Program-made: the position numbers and the translations under genes
Assembly (NCBI GenBank): GCA_900468535.1
Contig: UBTY01000061.1
Span: 1-64,000 of the forward strand
DNA from: Hyphomicrobiales bacterium
GTDB taxonomy: Bacteria; Pseudomonadota; Alphaproteobacteria; Rhizobiales; Rhizobiaceae
DNA length: 64,000 nucleotides
Direction of reading: 5' to 3'
Notes under the pieces: model-generated
Seen by the model: the letters and a program-made list of their open reading frames with translations, nothing else
Told to the model about the DNA's origin: nothing
Database searches by the model: none
In this document: positions 25,331 through 33,261 of the stretch, piece after piece
Position numbering within the stretch: the first letter of the stretch is position 1
Layout: each line of letters starts with the position of its first letter

Positions 25331-26806
25331 TCAGGGCGGAAGTACGTGGGATACCAGATCTTCCGCCGTCAGCCCCTTGCCTGCGCGCATTCCCGCTTCG
25401 CCGTGCAGGTAGACGCCCGCGGCCGCAGCCTCGAACGCAGGCGCACCCTGCGCCATCATCGCGCCGACGATGCCGGCGAGCACATCGCCTGAGCCTGCCG
25501 TAGCAAGCCAGACTGGAGCATTGGTGTTGATCAGCGCCCGACCGTCGGGCGAAGCGATCACCGTGTCCGCGCCCTTGTAGATGATGGCGGCATTGGCACG
25601 CTTGGCAGCCGCTCGCGCTTTGTCGACCTTCCCCATCGTCGCGTCTTCGGCAATATCGGGAAAGAGGCGCCCGAATTCCCCTTCATGCGGGGTCAGCACA
25701 AGGCGAGGCGCCCCATCGGCAAAGAGCGCGAACAGTTCGTTCGGGTTCTCACGGAAAGAGGAGATGCCGTCTGCGTCCAGCACCAGATGGCGATCCCGCA
25801 GCGCAGCCACGAAGCGGCGTGCCTTCTCGCCAGCGCCGAAGCCCGGACCGAGTACGAAGGTCTGCAGTCGCTTGTCCCCGAGCCACAGATCGAGCGCTGC
25901 CTTGTCATTGACTTCATGCAACATGATGGCCGTCAGATGCCCGGCGTTTTCCGCGAGCGCCTCGGTAGGCGACGCGATCGTCACCAGGCCCGCGCCCGCC
26001 TTCAGCCCAGCCATCGCCGACATGCGGGCGGCTCCCGTCTTCCCGGCCTCGCCTGAAAACACCGCAAGGTGCCCGCGCTTGTATTTGTGCGTTTCCTGTT
26101 CCGGCGGGAGCAGCGAGCCGATCCAACGCTCCGGCCGGTTTTCAGCGAGCCGATCGACGACCTTCGAGCGTATGATCCGCGCAGGGATGCCGATGTCGAA
26201 CACCTCGACAGTCCCGCTGTATTCGCGGCCCGGAAGAAGCAGATGGCCGGGCTTGCGCGTCATGAACGTGACTGTCCGGTCCGCCCTGAAGGCCGCTCCG
26301 AGCACCGAACCGGTGCGCCCATCGATCCCAGAGGGAAGATCGATCGCAAGCACGGGAAGCGATGCTTCGGCGATTTTCCCGATCACGTCGGCGACAACCT
26401 CTCCCACATCGCGGGAAAGCCCGGCTCCGAAAATCGCATCGATGATGACGTCCCCTTGCCGCAGCTCGCATTCTGCGAGCGGTATGCTGCTGCCCGCCCA
26501 TTCCAGCCGGGCTCGAGCCGCATCGCCCTTCAGGGCTTCGGGATCGCCGAGATGAAACACGGCCACGTCAATGCCCGTCTCTTCTAGGCAGCGCGCTGCG
26601 ATATATCCGTCGCCGCCATTGTTACCTGGACCGCAGAGAATAACGGCGCGGAAAGCACCAGGATAAAAGTGCAAAAAGGAAGCAGCGACGGCTGCGCCGG
26701 CACGTGCCATCAAGCCGAAGCTGTCCATTCCAGACTCTGCAGCGGCGGCATCGACTGCCGCCATTTCGGCGGGGCTGAGAAGAAGGTCGGCGAGGCGTTC
26801 GGTCAT
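25331..26806 (-). CDS. nnrD: Bifunctional NAD(P)HX epimerase / ADP-dependent dehydratase
   Basis: This 491-residue metabolite-repair enzyme restores NAD(P)H from its hydrated forms. The N-terminal half (about 1-210) is the YjeF_N epimerase domain, with CGPGNNGGDGYIAAR. The C-terminal half is the YjeF_C ribokinase-like dehydratase domain, with LTPHEGEFGRLFP and the anion-hole motif GSGDVLAGIVGAM. Fusion of NnrE and NnrD in one chain is common in bacteria. The ATG at 26806 is used; an upstream in-frame TTG at 26833 gives nine extra residues without family support. The gene is convergent with DUF72, with a gap of only five bases. Confidence 0.93.
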   Translation of the reverse strand: MTERLADLLLSPAEMAAVDAAAAESGMDSFGLMARAGAAVAASFLHFYPGAFRAVILCGPGNNGGDGYIAARCLEETGIDVAVFHLGDPEALKGDAARARLEWAGSSIPLAECELRQGDVIIDAIFGAGLSRDVGEVVADVIGKIAEASLPVLAIDLPSGIDGRTGSVLGAAFRADRTVTFMTRKPGHLLLPGREYSGTVEVFDIGIPARIIRSKVVDRLAENRPERWIGSLLPPEQETHKYKRGHLAVFSGEAGKTGAARMSAMAGLKAGAGLVTIASPTEALAENAGHLTAIMLHEVNDKAALDLWLGDKRLQTFVLGPGFGAGEKARRFVAALRDRHLVLDADGISSFRENPNELFALFADGAPRLVLTPHEGEFGRLFPDIAEDATMGKVDKARAAAKRANAAIIYKGADTVIASPDGRALINTNAPVWLATAGSGDVLAGIVGAMMAQGAPAFEAAAAGVYLHGEAGMRAGKGLTAEDLVSHVLPP

Positions 26807-27009
26807 CAGGCCATTCAACCAGAAACCGCCCAAATAACAATCACTTCCGCGGAAATTATGTCGTCTGTTTTTTGTTCATTTGCACTCTTTTTAATCACGA
26901 GGTTGGCCGCGTAAACATTGTTGAGAACAATTGAATATTCATGATTTCAGATAAAAAATTACGTCAGAGCTGATTTTTTCGTCCATTTTTCTCGAAAAAC
27001 ATTCCGAGT

Positions 27010-27028
27010 TGCGCCCAAAACAGGCGCA
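27010..27028. promoter_or_regulatory. Palindrome upstream of the glnB promoter, possible NtrC site
   Basis: TGCGCC-N7-GGCGCA is a perfect dyad 46 bases upstream of the -24 element. NtrC sites usually read TGCACC-N5-GGTGCA, so the spacer is two bases longer than consensus; activator binding here is an inference. Confidence 0.35.
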
Positions 27029-27073
27029 TTTCCGCTTCCTTGCTCAGTTTTCCCGAAAATTCCGCTTTCCAAC

Positions 27074-27089
27074 TGGCACGATAACTGCA
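27074..27089 (+). promoter_or_regulatory. Sigma-54 (RpoN) promoter of glnBA
   Basis: TGGCACGATAACTGCA matches the -24/-12 consensus TGGCACG-N4-TTGCA at all but one position, with GG and GC correctly spaced. Transcription would start near 27101, 48 bases before glnB. Nitrogen-regulated sigma-54 promoters ahead of glnBA are known in rhizobia. Confidence 0.85.
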
Positions 27090-27148
27090 TCATGTCGCTC
27101 AGCGGGTTTGGACCTGCATTAACGGGAGAAGCGGAGAGTCATTTTCTC

Positions 27149-27487
27149 ATGAAAAAGATCGAAGCGATCATTAAGCCCTTCAAGCTCGACGAAGTGAAGG
27201 AGGCCCTTCAGGAAGTTGGTTTGCAGGGCATCACAGTCACGGAAGCGAAGGGCTTCGGTCGTCAGAAAGGCCATACGGAACTTTACCGTGGCGCTGAATA
27301 CGTCGTGGATTTCCTGCCCAAGGTGAAGGTGGAAGTCGTGCTGGCAGACGAGAACGCGGAAGCCGTCATCGACGCCATCCGCAAGGCTGCGCAGACCGGC
27401 CGCATCGGGGACGGCAAGATTTTTGTGTCCAACATCGAAGAGGTTATTCGTATCCGTACCGGCGAAACCGGTATCGATGCTATCTAG
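27149..27487 (+). CDS. glnB: Nitrogen regulatory protein P-II
   Basis: A 112-residue PII signal protein that reports 2-oxoglutarate, ATP/ADP and glutamine status to GlnE, NtrB and other targets. The uridylylation site Y51 lies in the T-loop sequence TELYRGAEY, and the C-terminal IRTGETG is intact. The start is ATG 27149, giving the standard MKKIEAIIKPF; upstream in-frame codons overlap the promoter. glnA follows after 57 bases, the classic alphaproteobacterial glnBA operon driven from the sigma-54 promoter. Confidence 0.98.
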   Translation: MKKIEAIIKPFKLDEVKEALQEVGLQGITVTEAKGFGRQKGHTELYRGAEYVVDFLPKVKVEVVLADENAEAVIDAIRKAAQTGRIGDGKIFVSNIEEVIRIRTGETGIDAI

Positions 27488-27544
27488 CCTTTGTCGCCCA
27501 CAGGCGAAAAAACGTATCGTCATCTCAAATAAAGGAACTATTTA

Positions 27545-28954
27545 ATGGCGACCGCAAGCGAAATTCTTAAGCAAATCAAGGAAAACGACGTAAAGTTCGT
27601 CGACCTGCGCTTCACCGATCCCAAGGGCAAGCTGCAGCACGTCACGATGGATGTGGTCTGCGTCGACGAAGACATGTTTGCCGATGGCGTCATGTTCGAC
27701 GGCTCCTCGATTGCCGGCTGGAAGGCCATCAACGAATCCGACATGGTGTTGATGCCGGACCCCGAAACGGTTCACATGGACCCGTTCTTCGCGCAGTCCA
27801 CCATGGTTATCCTCTGCGATATTCTCGATCCGGTTTCGGGCGAAGCCTACAACCGCGACCCGCGCGGCACTGCCAAGAAGGCTGAAGCCTACCTCAAGGC
27901 ATCCGGCATCGGCGACACCGTCTTCGTTGGCCCGGAAGCAGAATTCTTCATCTTCGATGACGTTCGCTACAAGGCTGATCCTTACAACACCGGCTTCAAG
28001 CTCGACTCCACCGAACTGCCGTCCAACGACGACACCGAATACGAAACCGGCAACCTCGGCCACCGTCCACGCGTCAAGGGCGGCTACTTCCCGGTTCCGC
28101 CGATCGACAGCTGCCAGGACATGCGTTCCGAAATGCTGACGGTTCTGTCGGAAATGGGCGTCGTCGTCGAAAAGCACCACCACGAAGTGGCTGCTGCCCA
28201 GCACGAACTCGGCATCAAGTTCGACACGCTCGTCCGCAACGCCGACAAAATGCAGATCTACAAGTACGTCGTGCACCAGGTCGCCAATGCCTACGGCAAG
28301 ACGGCAACCTTCATGCCGAAGCCGATCTTCGGCGACAACGGCTCGGGCATGCACGTCCACCTTTCGATCTGGAAGGGCGGCAAGCCGAGCTTCGCCGGCG
28401 ACGAGTATGCAGGCCTGTCCGAGAGCTGCCTCTACTTCATCGGCGGCGTTATCAAGCATGCCAAGGCGCTGAACGCCTTCACCAACCCGTCGACGAACTC
28501 CTACAAGCGTCTCGTCCCGGGCTATGAAGCACCGGTTCTGCTCGCCTATTCGGCGCGCAACCGCTCGGCCTCGTGCCGCATTCCGTTCGGCAGCAACCCG
28601 AAGGCAAAGCGCGTCGAAGTCCGCTTCCCGGACCCGATGGCAAACCCCTACCTCGCCTTCGCAGCAATGCTGATGGCAGGTCTCGACGGCATCAAGAACA
28701 AGATCCATCCCGGCAAGGCCATGGACAAGGATCTTTATGACCTGCCGCCGAAGGAACTGAAGAAGATCCCGACGGTTTGCGGTAGCTTGCGCGAAGCTCT
28801 GGAGAGCCTCGACAAGGACCGCAAGTTCCTGACCGCCGGCGGCGTCTTCGACGACGACCAGATCGACTCGTTCATCGAACTGAAGATGATCGAGGTCATG
28901 CGCTACGACATGACGCCGCATCCGGTCGAATACGACATGTACTACTCGGCCTAA
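27545..28954 (+). CDS. glnA: Glutamine synthetase type I
   Basis: The 469-residue GSI-beta enzyme that condenses ammonia and glutamate with ATP. The catalytic beta-grasp domain contains VMFDGSSIAGW, the ATP-binding segment KPIFGDNGSGMHVH is present, and the adenylylation tyrosine is Y398 in DKDLYDLPP, so activity should be controlled by GlnE. It begins seven bases after AGGAA. The second gene of glnBA; a GC-rich hairpin follows the stop. Confidence 0.98.
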   Translation: MATASEILKQIKENDVKFVDLRFTDPKGKLQHVTMDVVCVDEDMFADGVMFDGSSIAGWKAINESDMVLMPDPETVHMDPFFAQSTMVILCDILDPVSGEAYNRDPRGTAKKAEAYLKASGIGDTVFVGPEAEFFIFDDVRYKADPYNTGFKLDSTELPSNDDTEYETGNLGHRPRVKGGYFPVPPIDSCQDMRSEMLTVLSEMGVVVEKHHHEVAAAQHELGIKFDTLVRNADKMQIYKYVVHQVANAYGKTATFMPKPIFGDNGSGMHVHLSIWKGGKPSFAGDEYAGLSESCLYFIGGVIKHAKALNAFTNPSTNSYKRLVPGYEAPVLLAYSARNRSASCRIPFGSNPKAKRVEVRFPDPMANPYLAFAAMLMAGLDGIKNKIHPGKAMDKDLYDLPPKELKKIPTVCGSLREALESLDKDRKFLTAGGVFDDDQIDSFIELKMIEVMRYDMTPHPVEYDMYYSA

Positions 28955-28966
28955 CAGCCAGTCATC

Positions 28967-28991
28967 GGGAGCCCGGCCCTGCCGGGCTCCC
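28967..28991 (+). terminator. Hairpin after glnA, probable terminator
   Basis: GGGAGCCCGGC and GCCGGGCTCCC form a perfect 11-bp stem with a 3-base loop, 12 bases after the glnA stop. No T-run follows, so termination may be partial or the hairpin may protect the 3-prime end. Confidence 0.55.
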
Positions 28992-29054
28992 TCTCCGTCG
29001 TCACGGATCGCCAGCGGCGTATATGACGCTCATGTGACGCAATCCCTCACAAAT

Positions 29055-29083
29055 CTTGATTTGAGCGAGGGCAATCACCAAAT
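29055..29083 (+). promoter_or_regulatory. Candidate heat-shock (RpoH) promoter of hspQ
   Basis: CTTGAT (29055-29060) is followed after 17 bases by CCAAAT (29078-29083). The CTTGAA-type -35 and CC-starting -10 resemble rhizobial RpoH promoters, and the downstream gene is a heat-shock protein. Assigned by eye. Confidence 0.45.
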
Positions 29084-29107
29084 TGGGTGATGAAAGGAAG
29101 TCGTACC

Positions 29108-29437
29108 ATGAAAGAAAGAGTAGCAAAGTTCAGTATCGGCGAAGTGGTTCGGCATAAGGTTTTTCCGTTTCGCGGCGTCATCTTTGACGTAGATCCGGAA
29201 TTCGCCAACACCGAAGAATGGTGGAACTCCATCCCCGCCGAAGTACGTCCGAGCAAGGATCAGCCCTTCTATCACCTGCTCGCCGAAAACGATGAAAACG
29301 AATACGTCGCCTATGTATCCGAGCAGAACCTGGTGAACGACGAAAGCGGCGTTCCGCTTCGCAACGAGCAGGTCTATCAGATCTTCGACATGGCACCGAC
29401 GGGCCAGTTCAAACCCAAGATGAGCTTCGCCCACTAG
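29108..29437 (+). CDS. hspQ: Heat shock protein HspQ (YccV, hemimethylated DNA-binding family)
   Basis: A 109-residue protein of the YccV/HspQ family. In enterobacteria HspQ is a Lon substrate and specificity enhancer; it was earlier described as a hemimethylated-DNA-binding protein. Family features visible here are FSIGEVVRHKVFPFRGVIFDVD and the segment PFYHLLAENDENEYVAYVSEQNL. The start is ATG 29108 after AAGGAAG; an upstream ATG pair at 29087 overlaps the likely leader. It has its own promoter and terminator, so it is a single-gene unit. Confidence 0.92.
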   Translation: MKERVAKFSIGEVVRHKVFPFRGVIFDVDPEFANTEEWWNSIPAEVRPSKDQPFYHLLAENDENEYVAYVSEQNLVNDESGVPLRNEQVYQIFDMAPTGQFKPKMSFAH

Positions 29438-29457
29438 ATCGTCGGCATAGTCTTTCC

Positions 29458-29485
29458 AACCCCGCTTCGGCGGGGTTTTTCTTTG
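29458..29485 (+). terminator. Intrinsic terminator of hspQ
   Basis: AACCCCGC-TTCG-GCGGGGTT tetraloop hairpin followed by a T-rich tail, 20 bases after the stop. Confidence 0.9.
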
Positions 29486-29497
29486 TCGGCAGGGCAA

Positions 29498-29527
29498 CAA
29501 AAAACCCGGCGCGAGGCCGGGTTTTCG
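29498..29527 (-). terminator. Intrinsic terminator of the IalB-like gene
   Basis: On the minus strand AACCCGGC and GCCGGGTT flank a short loop and are followed by six T. It terminates the convergent IalB-like gene, 20 bases past its stop. Confidence 0.88.
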
Positions 29528-29549
29528 ATAGTGCGAATGCGGCGCCGGC

Positions 29550-30203
29550 TTACTGAGCCTTGGCAGCCTTCTGAGCGTCTTCGAGCTTCTTGCGAGCTTC
29601 GTCAGCCTTCTTCTGCATGCTGTCCTGCAGGCTCTTCTGGCTTTCGGCAAGCTTCGAAGCGGAAACGGCTTCGCCGTCAAACGCGCCGGTGAAGCCTTCC
29701 AGCGAAATCTTGATCGGGTTCGGCGCGCGGCGGAAGTTGATCGAGGTGAGAACCAGGTCGGTGCCCTTCTTCAGGCTCGCAACCATGGCATCCGTCAGCG
29801 GAACCTGCGCGACGCAACGGTCAGGCATGCACATCAGGTAGTCGATCTTCTGCGGCTTGCCGCCGTCGATCTGCATCGCCACACCTGGCGGGATCAGACG
29901 TGCCGGAGGAACCGAAACCTGCAGGCTCTTGTTGTTGATCTTGCCGGAAACGGTGATGAGACCAACGCCGGTGACGAGCTGGCCGCCGCCTGCGAGAACA
30001 ACGTTCTGAACAACGCAGACGTCGTTGTCTTCCTGCTTGCTGCAGGTCTTGTACCAGCCGAGACGCGGTGCGCCGGCGGCCTGGGCCGGAGCGTCGGTCG
30101 AAGCGTCCTGTGCGTAGGAAGACACCGGAGCTGCTGCGGCCCCAAGCATCACTGCCAGAACGGACAGCGCTGCCCGCGTTTTCTTTTCAGCCTTGAACAT
30201 CAT
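29550..30203 (-). CDS. Invasion-associated locus B (IalB) family secreted protein
   Basis: A 217-residue exported protein: signal peptide (about 1-31, ending SYAQ), a beta-rich IalB-family domain with paired cysteines (KTCSKQ/DVCVVQ and YLMCMPDRCVAQ), and a C-terminal Lys/Ala/Gln-rich helical tail from about residue 180. IalB was named in Bartonella for erythrocyte invasion, but homologues are widespread in free-living rhizobia and their role is unclear. Two adjacent ATGs (30203, 30200) are possible. Monocistronic, with its own terminator. Confidence 0.87.
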   Translation of the reverse strand: MMFKAEKKTRAALSVLAVMLGAAAAPVSSYAQDASTDAPAQAAGAPRLGWYKTCSKQEDNDVCVVQNVVLAGGGQLVTGVGLITVSGKINNKSLQVSVPPARLIPPGVAMQIDGGKPQKIDYLMCMPDRCVAQVPLTDAMVASLKKGTDLVLTSINFRRAPNPIKISLEGFTGAFDGEAVSASKLAESQKSLQDSMQKKADEARKKLEDAQKAAKAQ

Positions 30204-30470
30204 AACGAATTCCGTCTCCTGAAATCCCCTAGGGACGACAACGTGCCATCCTCACCAACGGGGTTGTTCGCACTCCACCTCTTAAAACAATGAGGCAAAT
30301 GCATGACCCCCCGACTTCGGGTTCTCCTGTTACATTGCGTCGGGCCAGATATCCAGTATTTCTTTGGCCTTTTCAGGGTCGTTCGAAAGAATTCGGCGCG
30401 GATGGTGAATTGCGGTGGCTGCGTGATAGTCTGGCGCCGAATCGTGCCGTTCCCGGAAAGGACCTCAACG
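30204..30470. other. Divergent intergenic region
   Basis: 267 bp between the IalB-like gene and the solute-binding protein gene. It must contain both promoters, but I see no convincing operator, repeat or small gene. Confidence 0.5.
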
Positions 30471-32276
30471 ATGCTCCGGATCGTTCTTCCCGTCATTTTT
30501 ACGCTTGTTGGCAGCGCCGCGCTGGCCGAACCCGTGCACGGTATAGCCATGCACGGAGAGCCCGCCCTTCCCGGCGATTTCAAGCATCTCCCCTATGTCA
30601 ATCCCGATGTGAAGAAGGGCGGCAAGATCAATTACGGTGTCGTCGGCACCTTCGACAGCCTCAATCCCTTCATCCTGAAGAGCATGCGCACGACGGCGCG
30701 CGGCATGTGGGATCCGGAGTATGGAAACCTCGTCTTCGAAACGTTGATGCTGCGCTCGCGCGACGAGCCCTTCACGCTCTATGGACTGTTGGCGGAATCC
30801 GCCGAGTGGGACGAGGATCGCACCTATATCCAGTTCAACCTCAATCCCGCCGCCAAGTGGTCGGATGGCCAGCCGGTAACGCCCGATGACGTCATCTTCA
30901 GCTTCAATCTGCTCAAGGATAAGGGTCGCGTTCCCTTCAGTACGCGACTGAACGCCGTCGAGAAGATGGGGAAGGTCGGAGACCACGGTGTCCGCTTTAC
31001 CTTCAACGACAAGGCGGATCGCGAATTTCCGCTGATTCTGGCCGGTTCGACCCCGATCCTGCCGAAGCACGCCATCGATCCTGATGCCTTCGACCGATCC
31101 ACGCTGACGCCCCCCGTCGGCTCGGGCCCTTACAAGATCAAGTCGCTGAAGCCGGGCGAAAGCATCACCTTCGAACGCGACCCCAACTATTGGGGCAAGG
31201 ACATCCCGACAAAGGTCGGCCTCGACAACTACGACCAGATTACCGTCCAGTATTTCCTGCAGGACACCACCCTGTTCGAATCCTTCAAGAAGGGCGATGT
31301 CGATATCTACCCCGACGGCAGCCCGGGCCATTGGGCAAATGCTTACAATTTCCCCGCCGTGACATCAGGGAACGTCGTCAAGGACACGTTCGAGCCAAAG
31401 CTGCCGAGCGGTATGTTCGGCTTCGTCTTCAACACGCGGCGCCCGGTCTTCAACAATGTCAAGCTCCGTGAAGGACTGTCGCTCATCTTCGACTTCGAAT
31501 GGGCGAACAAGAACCTGTTCTCGAATGCCTACATCCGCACAGAGAGTTTCTGGCAGAACTCCGATCTGTCGAGCTTCCAGGTGCCGGCAGACGAGCGCGA
31601 ACTGAAACTGCTCGGCCCGATCAAGGACCGAATCGATCCCGCGATCCTCAACGGCACCTACAAGCTGCCGGTAACCGACGGCTCCGGCCGCGACCGCAAC
31701 GTTCTGAAGCAGGCTGTCGCGCTCCTCAAGGAGGCGGGCTACACGATCAAGAACGGCAAGATGAGCGATGCCAATGGCCGTCCGCTCAGCTTCGAGATCA
31801 TGACGCAGAACACCGATCAGGAAAAGCTCGCTGTGTCTTATCAGCGGTCACTGCAACTCCTCGGCATCGGTGCGACGATCCGCACGGTGGACGATTCGCA
31901 GTATCAGAGCCGCACGAACAGCTTCGACTACGACGTCATCGTGAAGTCCTACACCTCGTCGCTGTCGCCCGGGATCGAACAACTGGGACGCTGGTCCTCC
32001 GCCGCGAAAGATCGCGAAGGCACCGACAATTTCGCCGGTGTTGCCGATCCCGATGTCGATACGCTGATCCAGCATATCCTCACGGCGCGTTCGGCCGAGG
32101 ACTTTACGGCCGCCGTCCGTTCGCACGATCGCATGCTGCTGTCGGGCCACTATGTCTTGCCGCTCTATCACGTGGATCAGCAGTGGGTGGCGCGCAGCAA
32201 GCGCATCGGTCATCCGGATACGGTGCCGCTCTATGGCTACCAGCTGTCGACCTGGTGGGATCAGAGCGCACAATAG
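30471..32276 (+). CDS. ABC transporter substrate-binding protein, family 5 (YejA-like)
   Basis: A 601-residue periplasmic binding protein with a signal peptide cleaved near AALA-EPVHG. The mature N-terminus HGIAMHGEPALPGDF and VNPDVKKGGKINYGV resembles YejA, the binding protein of the microcin C / peptide transporter YejABEF, and the length fits that group. Domains follow the SBP_bac_5 pattern with KWSDGQPVTPDDVIFSF. The start is ATG 30471 after AAAGGA. No permease or ATPase genes are adjacent, so it is an orphan binding protein that may serve a transporter encoded elsewhere. Confidence 0.88.
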   Translation: MLRIVLPVIFTLVGSAALAEPVHGIAMHGEPALPGDFKHLPYVNPDVKKGGKINYGVVGTFDSLNPFILKSMRTTARGMWDPEYGNLVFETLMLRSRDEPFTLYGLLAESAEWDEDRTYIQFNLNPAAKWSDGQPVTPDDVIFSFNLLKDKGRVPFSTRLNAVEKMGKVGDHGVRFTFNDKADREFPLILAGSTPILPKHAIDPDAFDRSTLTPPVGSGPYKIKSLKPGESITFERDPNYWGKDIPTKVGLDNYDQITVQYFLQDTTLFESFKKGDVDIYPDGSPGHWANAYNFPAVTSGNVVKDTFEPKLPSGMFGFVFNTRRPVFNNVKLREGLSLIFDFEWANKNLFSNAYIRTESFWQNSDLSSFQVPADERELKLLGPIKDRIDPAILNGTYKLPVTDGSGRDRNVLKQAVALLKEAGYTIKNGKMSDANGRPLSFEIMTQNTDQEKLAVSYQRSLQLLGIGATIRTVDDSQYQSRTNSFDYDVIVKSYTSSLSPGIEQLGRWSSAAKDREGTDNFAGVADPDVDTLIQHILTARSAEDFTAAVRSHDRMLLSGHYVLPLYHVDQQWVARSKRIGHPDTVPLYGYQLSTWWDQSAQ

Positions 32277-32367
32277 GCAGGTTCCCTTTTGCTGCCTGGT
32301 TGAACTCTTCCGCCGCAGGTCCTAGATGGCGGGAAAGGTTTCGATTTTCAGGAAAAGGGAAAAGCCC

Positions 32368-33039
32368 ATGGAACGCATTACCATCGACGTTGTCTCCGAC
32401 GTCGTCTGCCCGTGGTGCTATCTCGGCAAGGCGCGGCTTGAGCTAGCGATTGCCGAAGTTCAGGACGAAGTCGGCGTCGATATCAACTGGCGCCCCTATC
32501 GTCTCAATCCCGACTATCCGCCTGAGGGCGTGGACCAGAAGAAGGCGCTCGAGCAGAAGCTCGGTGGTGCCGAACGCGTGGCTCAGGGCCACAAGATGCT
32601 GAGCGAGCTTGGCCGTGAGGTCGGCATCAAGTTCGATTTCGAAGCCATCAAGATCGGCCCGAACACGCTGGACGCACACCGTCTGATCCACTGGGCGATG
32701 ATCGAGGACCGCGACAAGGCGGACAAGGTCGTCAACGGCCTGTTCAAGGCGAACTTCGAGGAAGGCCGCAACGTCGGCGATCATGCCGTGTTGCTCGACA
32801 TCGCCGAAGCCAGCGGCCTCGACCGCGCCGTCACTGCATCGCTGCTCGCCTCCGATGCCGACAAGGCCCTGGTCGTTGAAGAGATCGAATCTGCACAGAA
32901 GATGGGCGTCAACGGCGTGCCGTTCTTCATCTTCGATCAACAGTATGCCGTCAGCGGCGCACTGACGCCCGACGTGCTGGCAGGCGCGCTTCGCGATATC
33001 GCCAAGGCGAAGGCAGAAGCGCGCGCCGGCATGAACTGA
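32368..33039 (+). CDS. DsbA-family oxidoreductase, FrnE-like
   Basis: A 223-residue thioredoxin-fold protein of the FrnE branch of the DsbA family. The redox motif CPWC lies near the N-terminus in VVCPWCYLGKARLE, and NGVPFFIFDQQYAVSGA carries the cis-proline loop. There is no signal peptide, so the protein is cytoplasmic, as usual for FrnE; Deinococcus FrnE is a disulfide isomerase linked to oxidative stress. The start ATG 32368 is preceded by GGAAAAGGGA. It lies 91 bases after the binding-protein gene and may be separately expressed. Confidence 0.9.
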   Translation: MERITIDVVSDVVCPWCYLGKARLELAIAEVQDEVGVDINWRPYRLNPDYPPEGVDQKKALEQKLGGAERVAQGHKMLSELGREVGIKFDFEAIKIGPNTLDAHRLIHWAMIEDRDKADKVVNGLFKANFEEGRNVGDHAVLLDIAEASGLDRAVTASLLASDADKALVVEEIESAQKMGVNGVPFFIFDQQYAVSGALTPDVLAGALRDIAKAKAEARAGMN

Positions 33040-33096
33040 CGGCGGCTTTCAGGCCGTCCTCATCGGCACCCCACGCTCTAATCCCGACCGCACACC

Positions 33097-33213
33097 TCCG
33101 TCATCCCGGCCTCGAGCCGGGATCCCGCCGACGCGCGTCCGCGCGGCGAAAGGACTCCTCTGGCCCAAGGACTTGGGCCAGCTGGATCCCGGCTCAAGGC
33201 CGGGATGAGGGAG
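33097..33213. repeat. REP/RIME-like intergenic palindromic element
   Basis: A 117-bp mosaic palindrome. Its outer 30-base arms (33097-33126 and 33184-33213) are complementary at about 28 positions and carry the TCATCCCGGC / GCCGGGATGA ends. Inside are a GC-rich hairpin (33126-33148) and a perfect TGGCCCA-N6-TGGGCCA hairpin (33161-33180). Structure and placement between convergent genes match the dispersed palindromic elements of rhizobial genomes. It may also act as a terminator for mfd and the FrnE-like gene. Confidence 0.75.
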
Positions 33214-33261
33214 TTATACGGGCTTGAGCAAGACTACGGCTGCATGCCGTGACAAGCTGGC

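Larger units (their letters stand above)
26834..27148. other. Regulatory region upstream of glnB
   Basis: A distinctly AT-rich gap without a gene. It contains the sigma-54 promoter of glnB (27074-27089), a candidate activator palindrome (27010-27028) and, at its left end, the unplaced promoter of the divergent nnrD gene. Confidence 0.6.

Noticed and set aside
33097..33213. The palindromic element as a miniature inverted-repeat transposon remnant
   Set aside because: No target-site duplication or transposase-type termini can be recognised; REP/RIME-type repeat fits better.
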